Origin: Undibacterium sp. CCC3.4
Lineage (GTDB): Bacteria > Pseudomonadota > Gammaproteobacteria > Burkholderiales > Burkholderiaceae_D
Assembly (NCBI RefSeq): GCF_034347425.1
Contig: NZ_CP133779.1
Location: 2,790,001-2,854,000, forward strand
DNA: 64,000 nt
Reading direction: 5' to 3'
The position numbers and the translations under genes are program-made. Below the pieces are notes generated by a model, which made no database searches, was not told where the DNA came from, and worked only from the letters and a program-made list of their open reading frames with translations. The stretch's first letter is position 1. Every line of letters starts with the position of its first letter. Shown here one piece after another: positions 41,966-51,655 of the stretch.

Positions 41966-42772
41966 CTAGGCGAATGGACCGGCAGTGACAAAGCCACCAC
42001 CTTGAAATTGTGTGACCGGATCGTTGAGATCGGGTGCCGTGGTAGTGGCCAAGATGGCATCGCGGAAAATATCCGAGCTGTCTTGTGGCGTATAGCCAAC
42101 ATGGCGCGCCTTGGCATTGTCCCACCAGGTCACGGCATTGTCCGACATGCCGAAAATAATGGTGTGACCCAATACCGGTGTGGAGAGGCAGGCGCTGATG
42201 AGGCGATGTAAATCGGCGAAGCTGAGCCAACTGGCCAGCATGCGCCGATCGCGCGGCACGGGGAACGAAGAGCCGATACGGATGCAGGCGGTTTCTATGC
42301 CGTAGCGATCAAAATAAAAGCGTGACAAGTCTTCGCCGAAGGCTTTGCTGACACCGTACATGCTATCCGGGCGCGGCGCTTGCTCGGCCGTGATGGTTTC
42401 ACTTTGACGATAAAAGCCGGTGACGTGGTTGGAACTGGCGAAGAGTATGCGTTTGACACCATGCTTGCGAGCCGCTTCGTACAGATTGTAGACCCCGAGT
42501 ATGTTGGCTTGCAAGATAGGTTCGAATGGTCCTTCGACTGATACGCCACCGAAGTGAATGATGGCATCGACACCGGCAACTGCCGCGTCCACCGCGGCCG
42601 CGTCGGCCAAGTCGGCGAGCACAATTTCTTCACCTTCAGCGGCGGGGCCGAATGATTGGCGGTCCGACAAGCGCAAGACGCTGCAGTTGGCTTTAAGCGT
42701 TTCGCGCAGGGCCAGGCCCAAGCCGCCAGCGGCACCGGTTAACAAAATTCTGTGATGTGTCCTGACTGTCAT
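41966..42772 (-). CDS. udh: Uronate dehydrogenase
   Basis: Udh oxidises D-galacturonate or D-glucuronate with NAD+ to the aldarolactone. The 268-aa short-chain dehydrogenase has the Rossmann motif LLTGAAGGLGLAL, DLADAAAVDAAV, IHFGGVSVEGPF, FASSNHVTGFY and the catalytic YGVSK, then SFPVPRDRRMLASWLS, which is typical of bacterial Udh. It is the first gene of the operon udh-lactonase-dctP-dctQ-dctM-epimerase. Two operator candidates and a promoter lie upstream. Confidence 0.95.
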   Translation of the reverse strand: MTVRTHHRILLTGAAGGLGLALRETLKANCSVLRLSDRQSFGPAAEGEEIVLADLADAAAVDAAVAGVDAIIHFGGVSVEGPFEPILQANILGVYNLYEAARKHGVKRILFASSNHVTGFYRQSETITAEQAPRPDSMYGVSKAFGEDLSRFYFDRYGIETACIRIGSSFPVPRDRRMLASWLSFADLHRLISACLSTPVLGHTIIFGMSDNAVTWWDNAKARHVGYTPQDSSDIFRDAILATTTAPDLNDPVTQFQGGGFVTAGPFA

Positions 42773-42853
42773 GATTTGCTCGATTAATGTTTTGTTTTAT
42801 GGCAATTGTTAACTTATCCCTCAGTACCACAGCGATGCGTATTCCTTATCGCA

Positions 42854-42963
42854 GTTGTATGATGTCTCGTTCTTGATGGAAAAGCTGTCTGCTATTTTAC
42901 TGATTCATGTTGTGCGATGTCTGATGTGTTTCGTAGTATGAATATTGAATTGTACCAAGTCAA
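42854..42963 (-). promoter_or_regulatory. udh operon promoter with two GTTGT-type operators
   Basis: On the minus strand TTGACT (42963-42958) and CATACT (42940-42935) are 17 bp apart. The motif GTTGTGCGATGTC (42909-42921, + strand) lies just downstream of the expected start, and a second copy, GTTGTATGATGTC (42854-42866), lies 55 bp further on. The spacing of about five helical turns would suit looping between two bound dimers. Confidence 0.65.
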
Positions 42964-43176
42964 GAGTTTTAAAGGCCGATGAAAAGAAAATGCTGCACTG
43001 TTGGCCACGGCGTTCACGCACGCGTCGCGACAGCGGCTATGTACAGAGAGAATTGGTGAGTAATTGCTGAATTTAAAGGGTATCAAAGCGCGGCTGCGGT
43101 CTGGGTAAAGCAGTCAGGGGCAGAGCATTGCCAAATGGCGGGTGGACCTGGGTGTTGTAGGATAGCCGCGCCAGTG

Positions 43177-43225
43177 TTGCGAATTATTTGAAGACTGATT
43201 ATACTCATTTCTGTTGTACGACAAC
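43177..43225 (+). promoter_or_regulatory. Porin promoter with palindromic GTTGT-type operator
   Basis: TTGCGA (43177-43182) and TATACT (43200-43205) are 17 bp apart. The operator GTTGTACGACAAC (43213-43225), with perfect 5-bp inverted arms, starts at about +1. It is the most symmetrical of the five copies and links the porin to the hexuronate regulon. Confidence 0.65.
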
Positions 43226-43366
43226 GTATAACTGTCACGCTCTCTGATACGCAAAGAACTTGCCTCAAAGACGCGGTGCGCGGAAGTCCGCTGATGCGCA
43301 GTGAGCACAATGATGGGCGGATTCTTTCTTCGCACCAATATAAAAACGATATTTTATGAGACCAAT

Positions 43367-44488
43367 ATGAAAAAAACCCTCCTTGCCAGCGCCTTGTTTG
43401 CCGGATTGTGCAGCCTGAGCCACGCGCAATCGAACGTCACGATTTACGGCAACATTGATCAGTATCTCGGCTATATCAGCAGCAGCAGCGGCACACATGT
43501 AGTCGGCTTGAATGACGGTGCCTTGTCGCGCAGCCGTTTGGGCTTTCGCGGCACGGAAGACTTGGGTGCCGGTTATCAAGCGAAATTTACGCTGGAACAG
43601 GGCTTGAATGCCAATACCGGTGCTTCCGCAGATAGCAACCATTTGTTTGATCGTCAAGCATGGGTCGGTATCAATACGCCTTACGGTGAATTCCGTCTTG
43701 GTCGCCAGAATACTGAAATTCAACAAATCGGTTCGGCCATCGATTACACCGAACGCACGACCATGGGCTCGGTCATCAATTCTTTCGGTGTGCCTTCGCG
43801 TTATGAAAACGATATTTCGTATAAAAGCCCACGGCTAGCCGGGTTTCAAGGCGCCGTACATTACGCCTTGTCCGAACAAGCGGGTGGCGGCGTTTCTCAA
43901 AGTGCTGTGATGCAGCTTGGCCTCGATTACACCGATGGCCCGGTGCGTGCCGGTTACGCCGGTTTATCTGCCAAACCGGCACCGACCGGGGCAGTGCGCG
44001 AAAACATCGTCTACCACAATATCTATGCCGATTATGATTACGGCCTGGGTAAAGTGTATCTGACTTACGCACGCACCAATAACGTGACAGCCAACGCCAG
44101 TGGTCTCGATGCCGCGGCCATCCTGAGCAATACCGCTAATCCGAATAATTTGTTTCCCGGAACGGATAAAAATGCTCTGCGCTTTTACAATATCTACCAA
44201 GCTTCGGTCGATTATCGTATCAATGCACAATGGCGTGTCGGTACCTTGTATGGCGTAATTAAAGATACATCCGGCGGCAATGCCGGTGCCAAAGGCGGCA
44301 ACGTCGGTGCCTTTTACGATATGTCGAAACGCACGACTATCTATGGTTTCGCCAACTACATGAAGAACGAAGCCAATGGTGGTTTCCGCTTCAGCGGCTC
44401 GGCCGGTCCGACGGCTAACTTGGCCGGTGCCGATATCAACGGTCAAAGCCTGACTGGTTTGCAAATCGGCTTGTTGCATCGCTTTTGA
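43367..44488 (+). CDS. Gram-negative outer-membrane porin (Burkholderiales type)
   Basis: The ~373-aa protein starts MKKTLLASALFAGLCSLSHA, a signal peptide cleaved before QSNVTIYGNIDQYLG, the standard first strand of Burkholderiales trimeric porins. Further signatures are SRLGFRGTEDLGAGYQAKFT, LFDRQAWVGINTPYGEFRLG, and a C-terminal beta strand ending in HRF, the signal for outer-membrane insertion. The upstream operator suggests it is induced for passage of uronates, though such porins are usually not very selective. A terminator follows at 44511. Confidence 0.95.
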   Translation: MKKTLLASALFAGLCSLSHAQSNVTIYGNIDQYLGYISSSSGTHVVGLNDGALSRSRLGFRGTEDLGAGYQAKFTLEQGLNANTGASADSNHLFDRQAWVGINTPYGEFRLGRQNTEIQQIGSAIDYTERTTMGSVINSFGVPSRYENDISYKSPRLAGFQGAVHYALSEQAGGGVSQSAVMQLGLDYTDGPVRAGYAGLSAKPAPTGAVRENIVYHNIYADYDYGLGKVYLTYARTNNVTANASGLDAAAILSNTANPNNLFPGTDKNALRFYNIYQASVDYRINAQWRVGTLYGVIKDTSGGNAGAKGGNVGAFYDMSKRTTIYGFANYMKNEANGGFRFSGSAGPTANLAGADINGQSLTGLQIGLLHRF

Positions 44489-44510
44489 GTGACATTCGAT
44501 AGAAATTAAA

Positions 44511-44537
44511 AAACGGGCCACGCGCCCGTTTTTTTGC
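44511..44537 (+). terminator. Rho-independent terminator after the porin gene
   Basis: An 8-bp stem (AAACGGGC at 44511-44518 with GCCCGTTT at 44524-44531), a 5-nt loop and a T tract follow the stop by 22 bp. Confidence 0.88.
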
Positions 44538-44765
44538 GAATTTTTTTTCTCTCAGATTGCAGTAGCTTGCGTTGGGGCAGAAAGCCATAGCCGTTTTCTG
44601 CAAGCTTTTGCCCGGTCGACTGTCGATAATGCAGTGATTCGCTTGATCGGATTGCTCAGCATGGCGAACGGCATGCCGCGATGCCTGCGCCTTGCCAGGG
44701 AAGCGCAGCACTGGCCGGTTTGCCTCGTCGGTCGTGCCGCCTGAGCAAGTTTACGGAGTGCACCC

Positions 44766-46598
44766 ATGCGCCATGTAGAAATTCATCACAACAGCGGGAT
44801 GTCAGCCACGATGCGTGCAGCAACGCGTCTGTTATGCGGACTCTTACAGGGCATCGCGCTGTCTTTACTCTATCGTGCGGCGGAACGGTATGTTTGGCCC
44901 GCCACCGAAGCGACGCTGTTCGCGCCGTTGGTATTAATGGCACTCTATCTACCACCTATGTTCAATGCCAGCTTGGGGTACGTGAGCGTGAGGCGATTGG
45001 CGCTCTGGATGAGTGGGCTGATTGTGCTCTTGTTGGCACTGGCGCTATACGATATCTGGCGTGGTGGGGCTTATCATGGCAACGGCTTCTTCGTTCTCAC
45101 GCATAGTGCGGCCCGCTTTCCTGCTCCAGGATTGGTATTTTTTTTATTTTTCGGCTTATTCCTTGCGCATGTTTTGCTACTTTCCAGCAGTCTTGACGGC
45201 CGCCGTATCGCCAGCTATGCGACGTACTTTGAGGTGGCTTGGAAGTTGTTGATACAACTGATGTTTTCGGTATTTTTTGTGCTTGTTTTGTGGCTGGTGC
45301 TGGGTGTCGGTAGCGCGCTGTTTATGTTGCTTAAACTCAGTTTTTTTGAGCAAGCTCTGGAGCAGGCTTGGTGTGCGATTCCTATCACGGTGTTCGCATT
45401 CTCTTGTGCCATGCATCTGACCGATAGCCGACCGGCGATCATTCGTGCTATCCGCAGCTTGTTATTGGTCTTGCTGGCGTGGATATTGCCGGCAGCGACG
45501 CTGATTGTGGCCAGCTTTTTGCTGAGTTTGCCATGGACTGGTTTGGAGGTCTTGTGGGCCACCCGCCATGCGACAGCATTGCTGATTTTCAGCGCCATCG
45601 TATTGATTGTCCTAATCAATGCGGTCTTTCAGAACGCTGCAGTGGCCGGCGAAGTCGCCGCGCCGATACGCTTGAGCGCGCGTCTGGCCGCCTTGCTGCT
45701 GTTACCGATGCTGATCTTGGCGCTCGATGCGGTCTGCTTGCGCGTGCAGCAATATGGCTGGTCGCAAGACCGCATCGCCGCCGCCGCTTGTCTGATACTG
45801 CTGAGCTGTTATGCCTGCGGCTATGGGTGGGCGGCCTGCCAGCGGCGCAACTGGCTGACGGCGATCGCCCGAGTGAATGTGCTGAGCGCTTTCTTGTTTC
45901 TGGCAATACTGCTGGCACTGTTTTCGCCATTGGCTGACCCGGCCAGACTGGCGGTCTACGATCAAATGCGCCGCTTTGCCAAGGGTGAGGTGTCGGTAGA
46001 GCAGTTTGACTTCGATTATCTCCGTGATGAAGGTGCGCGTTATGGCCGGGATGCACTCGAAGAATTGACGCGCTGGTCGATCGGGCCGGATGCGGTTTTG
46101 GTGCGCCAACGCGCCGCCTTAGCCTTGCAGAAACAGCCTCGTCAAGCCGTGCCCATACAAAAAATGCCAGCAAGCGAGCTGGCTGAAAATGTGCACGTTT
46201 GGCCGCAAGGCGTTGCCTTGCCGGCCTCATTTTTGCAGCAAGACTGGACTGCCATGCCGAGCAGTTGGCGCTTACCTCGGTGTTTGCTGTTTACCGCGCA
46301 CTGCGATGCCTATCTGATCGATTTCAATCGCGATGGCAAGCCCGAGGTATTGCTGATCGCGCGTGAGCGCGCCGATGCCTCCGTGCTATTGCAAGAGACG
46401 GTAGAGGGACATTGGCAAAAACTCGGTCAGTTGCTGCCGACTTGGATGGCTTGTCCGGCGTTGCATCAGAAATTGCAAGCAGGAGAGTTTTCCATGTTGC
46501 TGCCAGCGCTCAGCGACTTGGAAATATCCGGTCAACGGATCAGCATCGAGCGCACACCGCAGCCGCAGTCGACCAATTGTGCAGCCTTGTCAAAATAA
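44766..46598 (+). CDS. DUF4153-family integral membrane protein
   Basis: This 610-aa protein has about eleven hydrophobic segments through residue ~395, then a soluble C-terminal region. Features of DUF4153 are the polar loop between the early segments (SSSLDGRRIASYATYFEVAWKL) and the motif FDFDYLRDEGARYGRDALEEL after the last membrane segment. The soluble end contains LIDFNRDGKPEVLLIAR, which resembles an FG-GAP/EF-hand-like D-x-N-x-D-G repeat. Function is unknown. GGAG lies 7 nt before the ATG. Confidence 0.85.
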   Translation: MRHVEIHHNSGMSATMRAATRLLCGLLQGIALSLLYRAAERYVWPATEATLFAPLVLMALYLPPMFNASLGYVSVRRLALWMSGLIVLLLALALYDIWRGGAYHGNGFFVLTHSAARFPAPGLVFFLFFGLFLAHVLLLSSSLDGRRIASYATYFEVAWKLLIQLMFSVFFVLVLWLVLGVGSALFMLLKLSFFEQALEQAWCAIPITVFAFSCAMHLTDSRPAIIRAIRSLLLVLLAWILPAATLIVASFLLSLPWTGLEVLWATRHATALLIFSAIVLIVLINAVFQNAAVAGEVAAPIRLSARLAALLLLPMLILALDAVCLRVQQYGWSQDRIAAAACLILLSCYACGYGWAACQRRNWLTAIARVNVLSAFLFLAILLALFSPLADPARLAVYDQMRRFAKGEVSVEQFDFDYLRDEGARYGRDALEELTRWSIGPDAVLVRQRAALALQKQPRQAVPIQKMPASELAENVHVWPQGVALPASFLQQDWTAMPSSWRLPRCLLFTAHCDAYLIDFNRDGKPEVLLIARERADASVLLQETVEGHWQKLGQLLPTWMACPALHQKLQAGEFSMLLPALSDLEISGQRISIERTPQPQSTNCAALSK

Positions 46599-46766
46599 TC
46601 CTTGTATCGTTTTCTCATTGATCACAGCCAATTCCACTGCGATGTAGTCCGCGCATCTCTGCGCGCGGAGTAAAATAACAACTTAATGGATCGTCGCAAG
46701 CGACGATGGAAAAGACTCTGGAAGGGGTTGGCATCCTCTCCCGTCGCGTCGCTCCTTCGTCGCGCA

Positions 46767-47045
46767 CCGGCCAAAAGAGGCTGTCGCAAAAGCCTGATGG
46801 ACGTTTTTTACACCTGAAACACCGCATGCCGCGTCTTTCCTGCATGCCACAGCCTCGTCATTCCCGCATGCTTTTGGCGGGAACCCAGCGTCGTTTTTTA
46901 CACTGAAAATGCTACAATTTCTGGCATTTTCAGTTAAGCACGAACGCCGCTGGGTTCCTGCCAAAAGCGCGCAGGAATGACGTGGCCACCAGTTGGGGTA
47001 ATGATACCGACTCACTACCCTTTTGCGACAGCCTCTGAAGGCCGG
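46767..47045. repeat. MITE-like element with nested inverted repeats (copy 1, complete)
   Basis: The ends AGAGGCTGTCGCAAAAG (46776-46792) and its exact inverse (47020-47036) bound a 261-bp non-coding element; the outer CCGGCC/GGCCGG (46767-46772, 47040-47045) extends the repeat imperfectly. Inside, a second long inverted repeat runs from 46856 to 46982. Terminal repeats of this type occur on IS4/IS5-class elements, so this is probably a non-autonomous derivative. A close copy of 46852-47074 is at 58729-58951. Confidence 0.75.
46856..46982. repeat. Long palindromic repeat inside MITE copy 1
   Basis: An arm beginning CGTCATTCCCGCATGC pairs imperfectly with one ending GCGCAGGAATGACG, around a central region that itself contains AAAATGC...GCATTTT. 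The same 127-bp block lies at 58733-58859. Repeats beginning CGTCATTCCCGC are common in Burkholderiales genomes. Confidence 0.75.
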
Positions 47046-47082
47046 GGTTTCAAACCCTAGTCAGATTTTTGATGGAGCTCTT

Positions 47083-47595
47083 ATGTATACCGAACGCTTG
47101 CTGCTACGCCGTTTCACCCTCGATGATGCCGCCGCGTATTTGCCCTTGGTAGCGGATCCGGCCATCCTGCGCTACACGGGCGAAGCAGCGCTCACGTCGG
47201 TCGATGCGGCGCGGGAAATTTTGCAGACCCGCCCTTTGCGTGATTATCAAGTTCATGGCTTCGGTCGCATGGCTTGCATCGAGCGGGCCTCGGGACGCTT
47301 GATAGGATTTTGCGGACTCAAATATCTCGATGAGATACAGGAAGTCGATATCGGCTATCGCTTTTTGCCCGCTTGCTGGGGAAAGGGCTATGCCAGCGAA
47401 AGCGCCGCTGCCTTGCTGGCGCAAGCTTTTGAGCTGTACCAATTGCCGCGTGTAATCGGTTTGGTACAGCCGGACAATCTGGCTTCGGCCCAAGTACTCA
47501 AAAAACTCGGTTTGCAATATGAAACAAGCATCGATCACGTCGATGGCACACCAACATACGATGTCTATGCGCTGGAGCGCGCTCAATCCGCTTGA
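47083..47595 (+). CDS. GNAT-family N-acetyltransferase
   Basis: The ~170-aa protein, from the ATG at 47083 (MYTERLLLRRF, GGAG 6 nt upstream), is a RimJ/RimL-type GNAT: TERLLLRRFTLDDAAAYLPL, IERASGRLIGFCGLKYL, the acetyl-CoA loop RFLPACWGKGYASESAAALL and VQPDNLASAQVLKKLGLQYE. The frame is open from 47023 inside the MITE, but those codons are repeat sequence. The MITE ends about 40 bp upstream and may supply the promoter. It converges on the MocR gene with a 13-bp overlap. Confidence 0.92.
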   Translation: MYTERLLLRRFTLDDAAAYLPLVADPAILRYTGEAALTSVDAAREILQTRPLRDYQVHGFGRMACIERASGRLIGFCGLKYLDEIQEVDIGYRFLPACWGKGYASESAAALLAQAFELYQLPRVIGLVQPDNLASAQVLKKLGLQYETSIDHVDGTPTYDVYALERAQSA

Positions 47596-49082
47596 CCGGG
47601 CCAATGCTGCTTGATAATCGCTGCCAAGCGATCAAAAGCCGGGATGATTTCTTCGCTGGGAACACAGGCATAGCCGAGCAAGAGCCCGGGCTTGGCGGTG
47701 GCGGCATGCATGTAATAGCGCGACAGGGGCCGTGCCACGAGGCCGATGGCGCGCGCCGCTTGGCTGATGGCCATATCGTCACACTGGGCTGGTAATTGTA
47801 CGGCCAGATGCAGGCCGGCTTCGCCGCCCAGAGTAGGTAATTGGTCGCCGAAATGACTGGCGATCGCTTGCTGTAATAAATCCAAACGTTCGGCATACAG
47901 CACACGCATGCGCCGTATATGCGCGGTGAAATAGCCTTCTTGCATGAACTCGGCCAGTATTGCCTGAGTAAACATTTGCCCGCCACGATATAGTTCCGAG
48001 TGCGCCGTCGCCAAGCCGGCGGCGATGTGGGTCGGTGCCACCAGAAAGCCGACCCGTAAGCCGGGAAACAAGGTTTTCGTAAATGTTCCCATATAGAGCA
48101 CGCGCTGATTGCTATCCATGCCTTGCAGGCTGGCCAGCGGCCGACTGCCATAGCGAAATTCACTGTCGTAATCATCTTCGATGATCCAACTCTGGGCGCT
48201 GGCAGCATATTCGAGCAGCAGGCGGCGGCGCGACAGGCTCATGACGGTGCCGAGCGGATATTGATGCGAAGGCGTGACGACGATGAAGCGTGGTGCTTGC
48301 CATAAATCTTCCGGGCGCGGACACAGGCCTTCGGCATCGACCGGAATGGCCACCGGCTGTATGCCTTGTGATTGCAAGACACTGCGTGTGCCCCAGTAAC
48401 AGGGATCTTCGAGCCAAGCACGGTCACCGTATTCGCCCAGCATGCGCGTGATGAGGTCGATCGATTGGTGGATGCCGGTGGTGATCAGTATCTGTTCGGG
48501 CGTGCAGTTGACCGAGCGGACTACGCGCAGATAATCGGCGATGGCCACGCGCAGCGGTAAATAACCACCGGCTTGACCATAGGTCAGCAATTGAGCCCGT
48601 GAGCGACGCCATACCTTGTTTTGCAAACGACTCCAGATTTTATTCGGAAAGCGCGTCACATCGGGCACCCCGGGCATGAAAGCACCCCATTGTAAATCGC
48701 TGACGCCGGCATGCGAGAGCAAGGATTGCCCACGTTCCGATAAGCCAGGCCGGTTGCCACGCTGTTTGGTTTCCGCACTGTGTTCGTGCTGGTGATGGAC
48801 GCCGAGATTATTTGGTTGTGTATCTGCAACAAAACTACCGGCCCCATGACGGGTTTCCAGATAGCCTTCGGCGATCAATTGCTCGTATGCATAGGTGACG
48901 GTATTGCGCGACATATGCAGTTCTTGCGAGAGGTCGCGCGAAGACGGTAATTGCAATCCTGCCGGTAGCATGCCCGACAAAATCGCGCTGCGTATCACTT
49001 GATATATCTGGCGGTTGACTGGGCCGCCGTTTTCTCGGTCTATGCGCTGCAGCAAAAAATCAGGTAAAGAGGCGATACGCAA
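47583..49082 (-). CDS. MocR/GabR-type regulator (GntR HTH fused to aminotransferase domain)
   Basis: The 499-aa protein has an N-terminal GntR winged helix (LPAGLQLPSSRDLSQELHMS, RNTVTYAYEQLIAEGYLETR, HGAGSFV) and a class I aminotransferase-like domain with NxPxHQ-type VVTPSHQYPLGTVMSLSRR, IIEDDYDSEFRYG and the PLP lysine in YMGTFTKTLFPGLRVG. GabR-type regulators bind GABA through PLP and activate gabT. It is divergent from gabT with an ~100-bp intergenic region, strongly suggesting it controls the GABA genes. Confidence 0.95.
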   Translation of the reverse strand: MRIASLPDFLLQRIDRENGGPVNRQIYQVIRSAILSGMLPAGLQLPSSRDLSQELHMSRNTVTYAYEQLIAEGYLETRHGAGSFVADTQPNNLGVHHQHEHSAETKQRGNRPGLSERGQSLLSHAGVSDLQWGAFMPGVPDVTRFPNKIWSRLQNKVWRRSRAQLLTYGQAGGYLPLRVAIADYLRVVRSVNCTPEQILITTGIHQSIDLITRMLGEYGDRAWLEDPCYWGTRSVLQSQGIQPVAIPVDAEGLCPRPEDLWQAPRFIVVTPSHQYPLGTVMSLSRRRLLLEYAASAQSWIIEDDYDSEFRYGSRPLASLQGMDSNQRVLYMGTFTKTLFPGLRVGFLVAPTHIAAGLATAHSELYRGGQMFTQAILAEFMQEGYFTAHIRRMRVLYAERLDLLQQAIASHFGDQLPTLGGEAGLHLAVQLPAQCDDMAISQAARAIGLVARPLSRYYMHAATAKPGLLLGYACVPSEEIIPAFDRLAAIIKQHWPGQAD

Positions 49083-49181
49083 AGTGGCTCCATCAAATAA
49101 TCAATAGTGGATGTATAAGATAGCACCAAAGCGCCCTTAATATGAGTCATCCATTTGTAACAATTGATGAGGATCAAACTG

Positions 49182-50465
49182 ATGTCCAGCCCGAACAAAA
49201 CCAATCGTGATTTGCAACAAAGAAAAGATGCCGCCACGCCGCGAGGCGTCGGTGTGATGTGTCAATTTTATGCCGCCCATGCGCAGAATGCTGAAATCTG
49301 GGATGTTGAAGGTCGTCGCTATATCGATTTCGCTGCCGGCATTGCGGTCTTGAATACCGGTCATCGTCACCCGCGTCTGGTCGCCGCCATGGAGGAACAA
49401 CTCGGCAAATTCACGCATACCTGTTACCAGATCGTGCCCTACGAAAGCTATGTCACGCTGGCTGAACAGATCAATCAGATCACGCCGGGCACGCATGCCA
49501 AGAAAACGGCGTTTTTTTCCACTGGTGCCGAAGCGGTGGAAAACGCCATCAAGATTGCCCGTGCCGCGACCGGTCGTAGTGCGGTGATCGCTTTTTCCGG
49601 TGCCTTTCACGGCCGCACCATGATGGGCATGGCGCTGACCGGTAAAGTGGCCCCCTACAAACTCGGTTTCGGCCCGTTACCGGCAGAAGTGTTCCATGTG
49701 CCATTTCCGGTGGCCTTGCACGGCGTCGACAGTGACGCGGCGATCGCGGCGATTCACTCTTTGTTCAAGGTCGATGTCGATCCGAAACGGGTAGCGGCAA
49801 TCCTCATCGAGCCGGTCCAGGGTGAGGGTGGTTTCTATGCCGCGCCGCCGGAGCTCATGCGTGCGTTGCGAGCCTTATGTGATGAACACGGCATGCTGCT
49901 TATTGCCGATGAAGTACAGACTGGTTTTGCTCGTACCGGCAAAATGTTCGCCATGGAGCATTACGACGTGCTGCCCGATTTGATGACCATGGCCAAAAGC
50001 CTGGCCGGTGGTATGCCGTTGGCGGCTGTCTGCGGTCGTAGCGAACTCATGGATGCGCCGGCACCCGGTGGTCTCGGTGGTACCTATGCCGGTAATCCTT
50101 TGGCGATCGCTTCAGCTTTAGCGGTGTTGGAAGTGATACGCGAAGAAGCTTTATGCGAACGTGCGCAAGTACTTGGCGATCGTTTGCAAGCGCATTTGCA
50201 AGCCTTGCGTGTGGCCGTGCCGCAGATTGCCGAAGTGCGCGGACTTGGTGGTATGGTAGCGGTAGAATTTCACGACCCGAAAACGGCGAAGCCTGATGCC
50301 GAGTTCACTAAAAAATTCCAGATGCGTGCCCTCGAAGCCGGTTTGCTGTTGCTGAGCTGCGGCACTTATGGCAATGTGATTCGCTTCCTGTTCCCATTGA
50401 CCATCAGTGATGCACTCATGGAGGAAGCCTTGGCCATCTTGAGCGCGACCCTGACGGCAGCTTGA
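49182..50465 (+). CDS. gabT: 4-aminobutyrate aminotransferase GabT
   Basis: GabT moves the amino group of GABA to 2-oxoglutarate, giving succinate semialdehyde. From the ATG at 49182 (GAGG about 8 nt upstream) the protein is 427 aa, as usual for the family. Signatures are GVGVMCQFYAAHAQNAEIWD, FSTGAEAVENAIKIARAATG, FHGRTMMGMALTGKVAPYK, LIADEVQTGFARTG, the PLP lysine in MAKSLAGGMPLAAVCGR, and GTYAGNPLAIASALAVLE. It opens an operon with four transporter genes and gabD, and its product is the GabD substrate. Confidence 0.95.
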   Translation: MSSPNKTNRDLQQRKDAATPRGVGVMCQFYAAHAQNAEIWDVEGRRYIDFAAGIAVLNTGHRHPRLVAAMEEQLGKFTHTCYQIVPYESYVTLAEQINQITPGTHAKKTAFFSTGAEAVENAIKIARAATGRSAVIAFSGAFHGRTMMGMALTGKVAPYKLGFGPLPAEVFHVPFPVALHGVDSDAAIAAIHSLFKVDVDPKRVAAILIEPVQGEGGFYAAPPELMRALRALCDEHGMLLIADEVQTGFARTGKMFAMEHYDVLPDLMTMAKSLAGGMPLAAVCGRSELMDAPAPGGLGGTYAGNPLAIASALAVLEVIREEALCERAQVLGDRLQAHLQALRVAVPQIAEVRGLGGMVAVEFHDPKTAKPDAEFTKKFQMRALEAGLLLLSCGTYGNVIRFLFPLTISDALMEEALAILSATLTAA

Positions 50466-50490
50466 GCGCATCACTGAGACAGGAATCATA

Positions 50491-51582
50491 ATGAATACGA
50501 CAAAACACGCGCTGGTTTCATTTCGTGGCATACAAAAAACTTACGATGGCGAGAATCTGGTCGTCAAACAGCTCGATCTCGATATCGAGCAGGGTGAGTT
50601 CTTGACCTTGCTCGGGCCTTCGGGTTCGGGCAAGACCACTTGTTTGATGATGCTGGCCGGTTTCGAGTTCGCCACCGCCGGCGAGATTTATCTCGATGGC
50701 CAGTTACTCAATAAAGTCCCTCCGCATAAGCGCAATATCGGCATGGTGTTTCAGAATTACGCCTTGTTTCCGCATATGACAGTGGGGCAGAACGTGGCGT
50801 ATCCCTTGCAGGTGCGCGGCATGGACAGTGTCACCCGCAGCGCCAAGGTGAAAACCGCGCTCGATATGGTACAGATGGGGAAATTCATCGATCGCTATCC
50901 GGCCCAATTGTCCGGCGGCCAGCAGCAGCGCATCGCGCTCGCACGTGCGCTGGTGTTCGATCCGAAATTAGTGTTGATGGATGAACCGCTCGGTGCGCTC
51001 GACAAGCAATTGCGTGAGCATATGCAGTTGGAATTGAAGGCCTTGCATCAACGCTTGGGTTTGACCTTTGTGTATGTCACGCATGATCAAAGCGAGGCAC
51101 TGACCATGTCGGATCGCGTGGCGGTATTTGACCAAGGCATCGTGCAGCAATTGGCGGTGGTCGATCGTTTGTATGAATATCCGGAAAATCAGTTTGTCGC
51201 CGGTTTTATCGGTGACAACAACCGTCTGCGCGCCAGCGTGCGCACGGTGCAAGGCGACTTGCTTGAATTGCTGCTGCCCGATGGGTCCACTTTGTGGGGC
51301 AGTAATGCCAACGCAGCGGTGCCAGGACAGGCCGTGGTGGCTTGCATCCGTCCGGAACGGATACGTTTGATCAGCACACTGGGTAGTTTTGCGAATGTAC
51401 TCAAGGCTACGGTCAAAGATTTGATTTACTTCGGTGACCATGTACGCGTGCGTTGCGCGATTTCTCAACAAGAAGACTTTTTCATCAAACTGACCCTCAG
51501 CGATCCGGCCTTGTCGGGTCTGTCTGAAGGTCGGCCGGTATGGTTGGAGTTGGACCCCGAACGTTTGCGCGTTTTTTTATAA
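50491..51582 (+). CDS. ABC importer ATP-binding protein (PotA-like; probable GABA/polyamine uptake)
   Basis: The 363-aa ATPase has Walker A GPSGSGKTTCLMMLAG, signature LSGGQQQRIALARAL, Walker B LVLMDEPLGALD, H-loop VTHDQSEAL, and a C-terminal TOBE domain (IRPERIRL). It belongs to the spermidine/putrescine PotA subgroup. Its place between gabT and gabD suggests the ligand is GABA or a precursor such as putrescine; the exact ligand is inferred. Confidence 0.93.
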   Translation: MNTTKHALVSFRGIQKTYDGENLVVKQLDLDIEQGEFLTLLGPSGSGKTTCLMMLAGFEFATAGEIYLDGQLLNKVPPHKRNIGMVFQNYALFPHMTVGQNVAYPLQVRGMDSVTRSAKVKTALDMVQMGKFIDRYPAQLSGGQQQRIALARALVFDPKLVLMDEPLGALDKQLREHMQLELKALHQRLGLTFVYVTHDQSEALTMSDRVAVFDQGIVQQLAVVDRLYEYPENQFVAGFIGDNNRLRASVRTVQGDLLELLLPDGSTLWGSNANAAVPGQAVVACIRPERIRLISTLGSFANVLKATVKDLIYFGDHVRVRCAISQQEDFFIKLTLSDPALSGLSEGRPVWLELDPERLRVFL

Positions 51583-51655
51583 AACGTGCACGCTCAAACA
51601 TAATAATAATCAGCTGTTTTTTTCGCTCTGTCGTTTACTTACCTTAGGAGTCACC

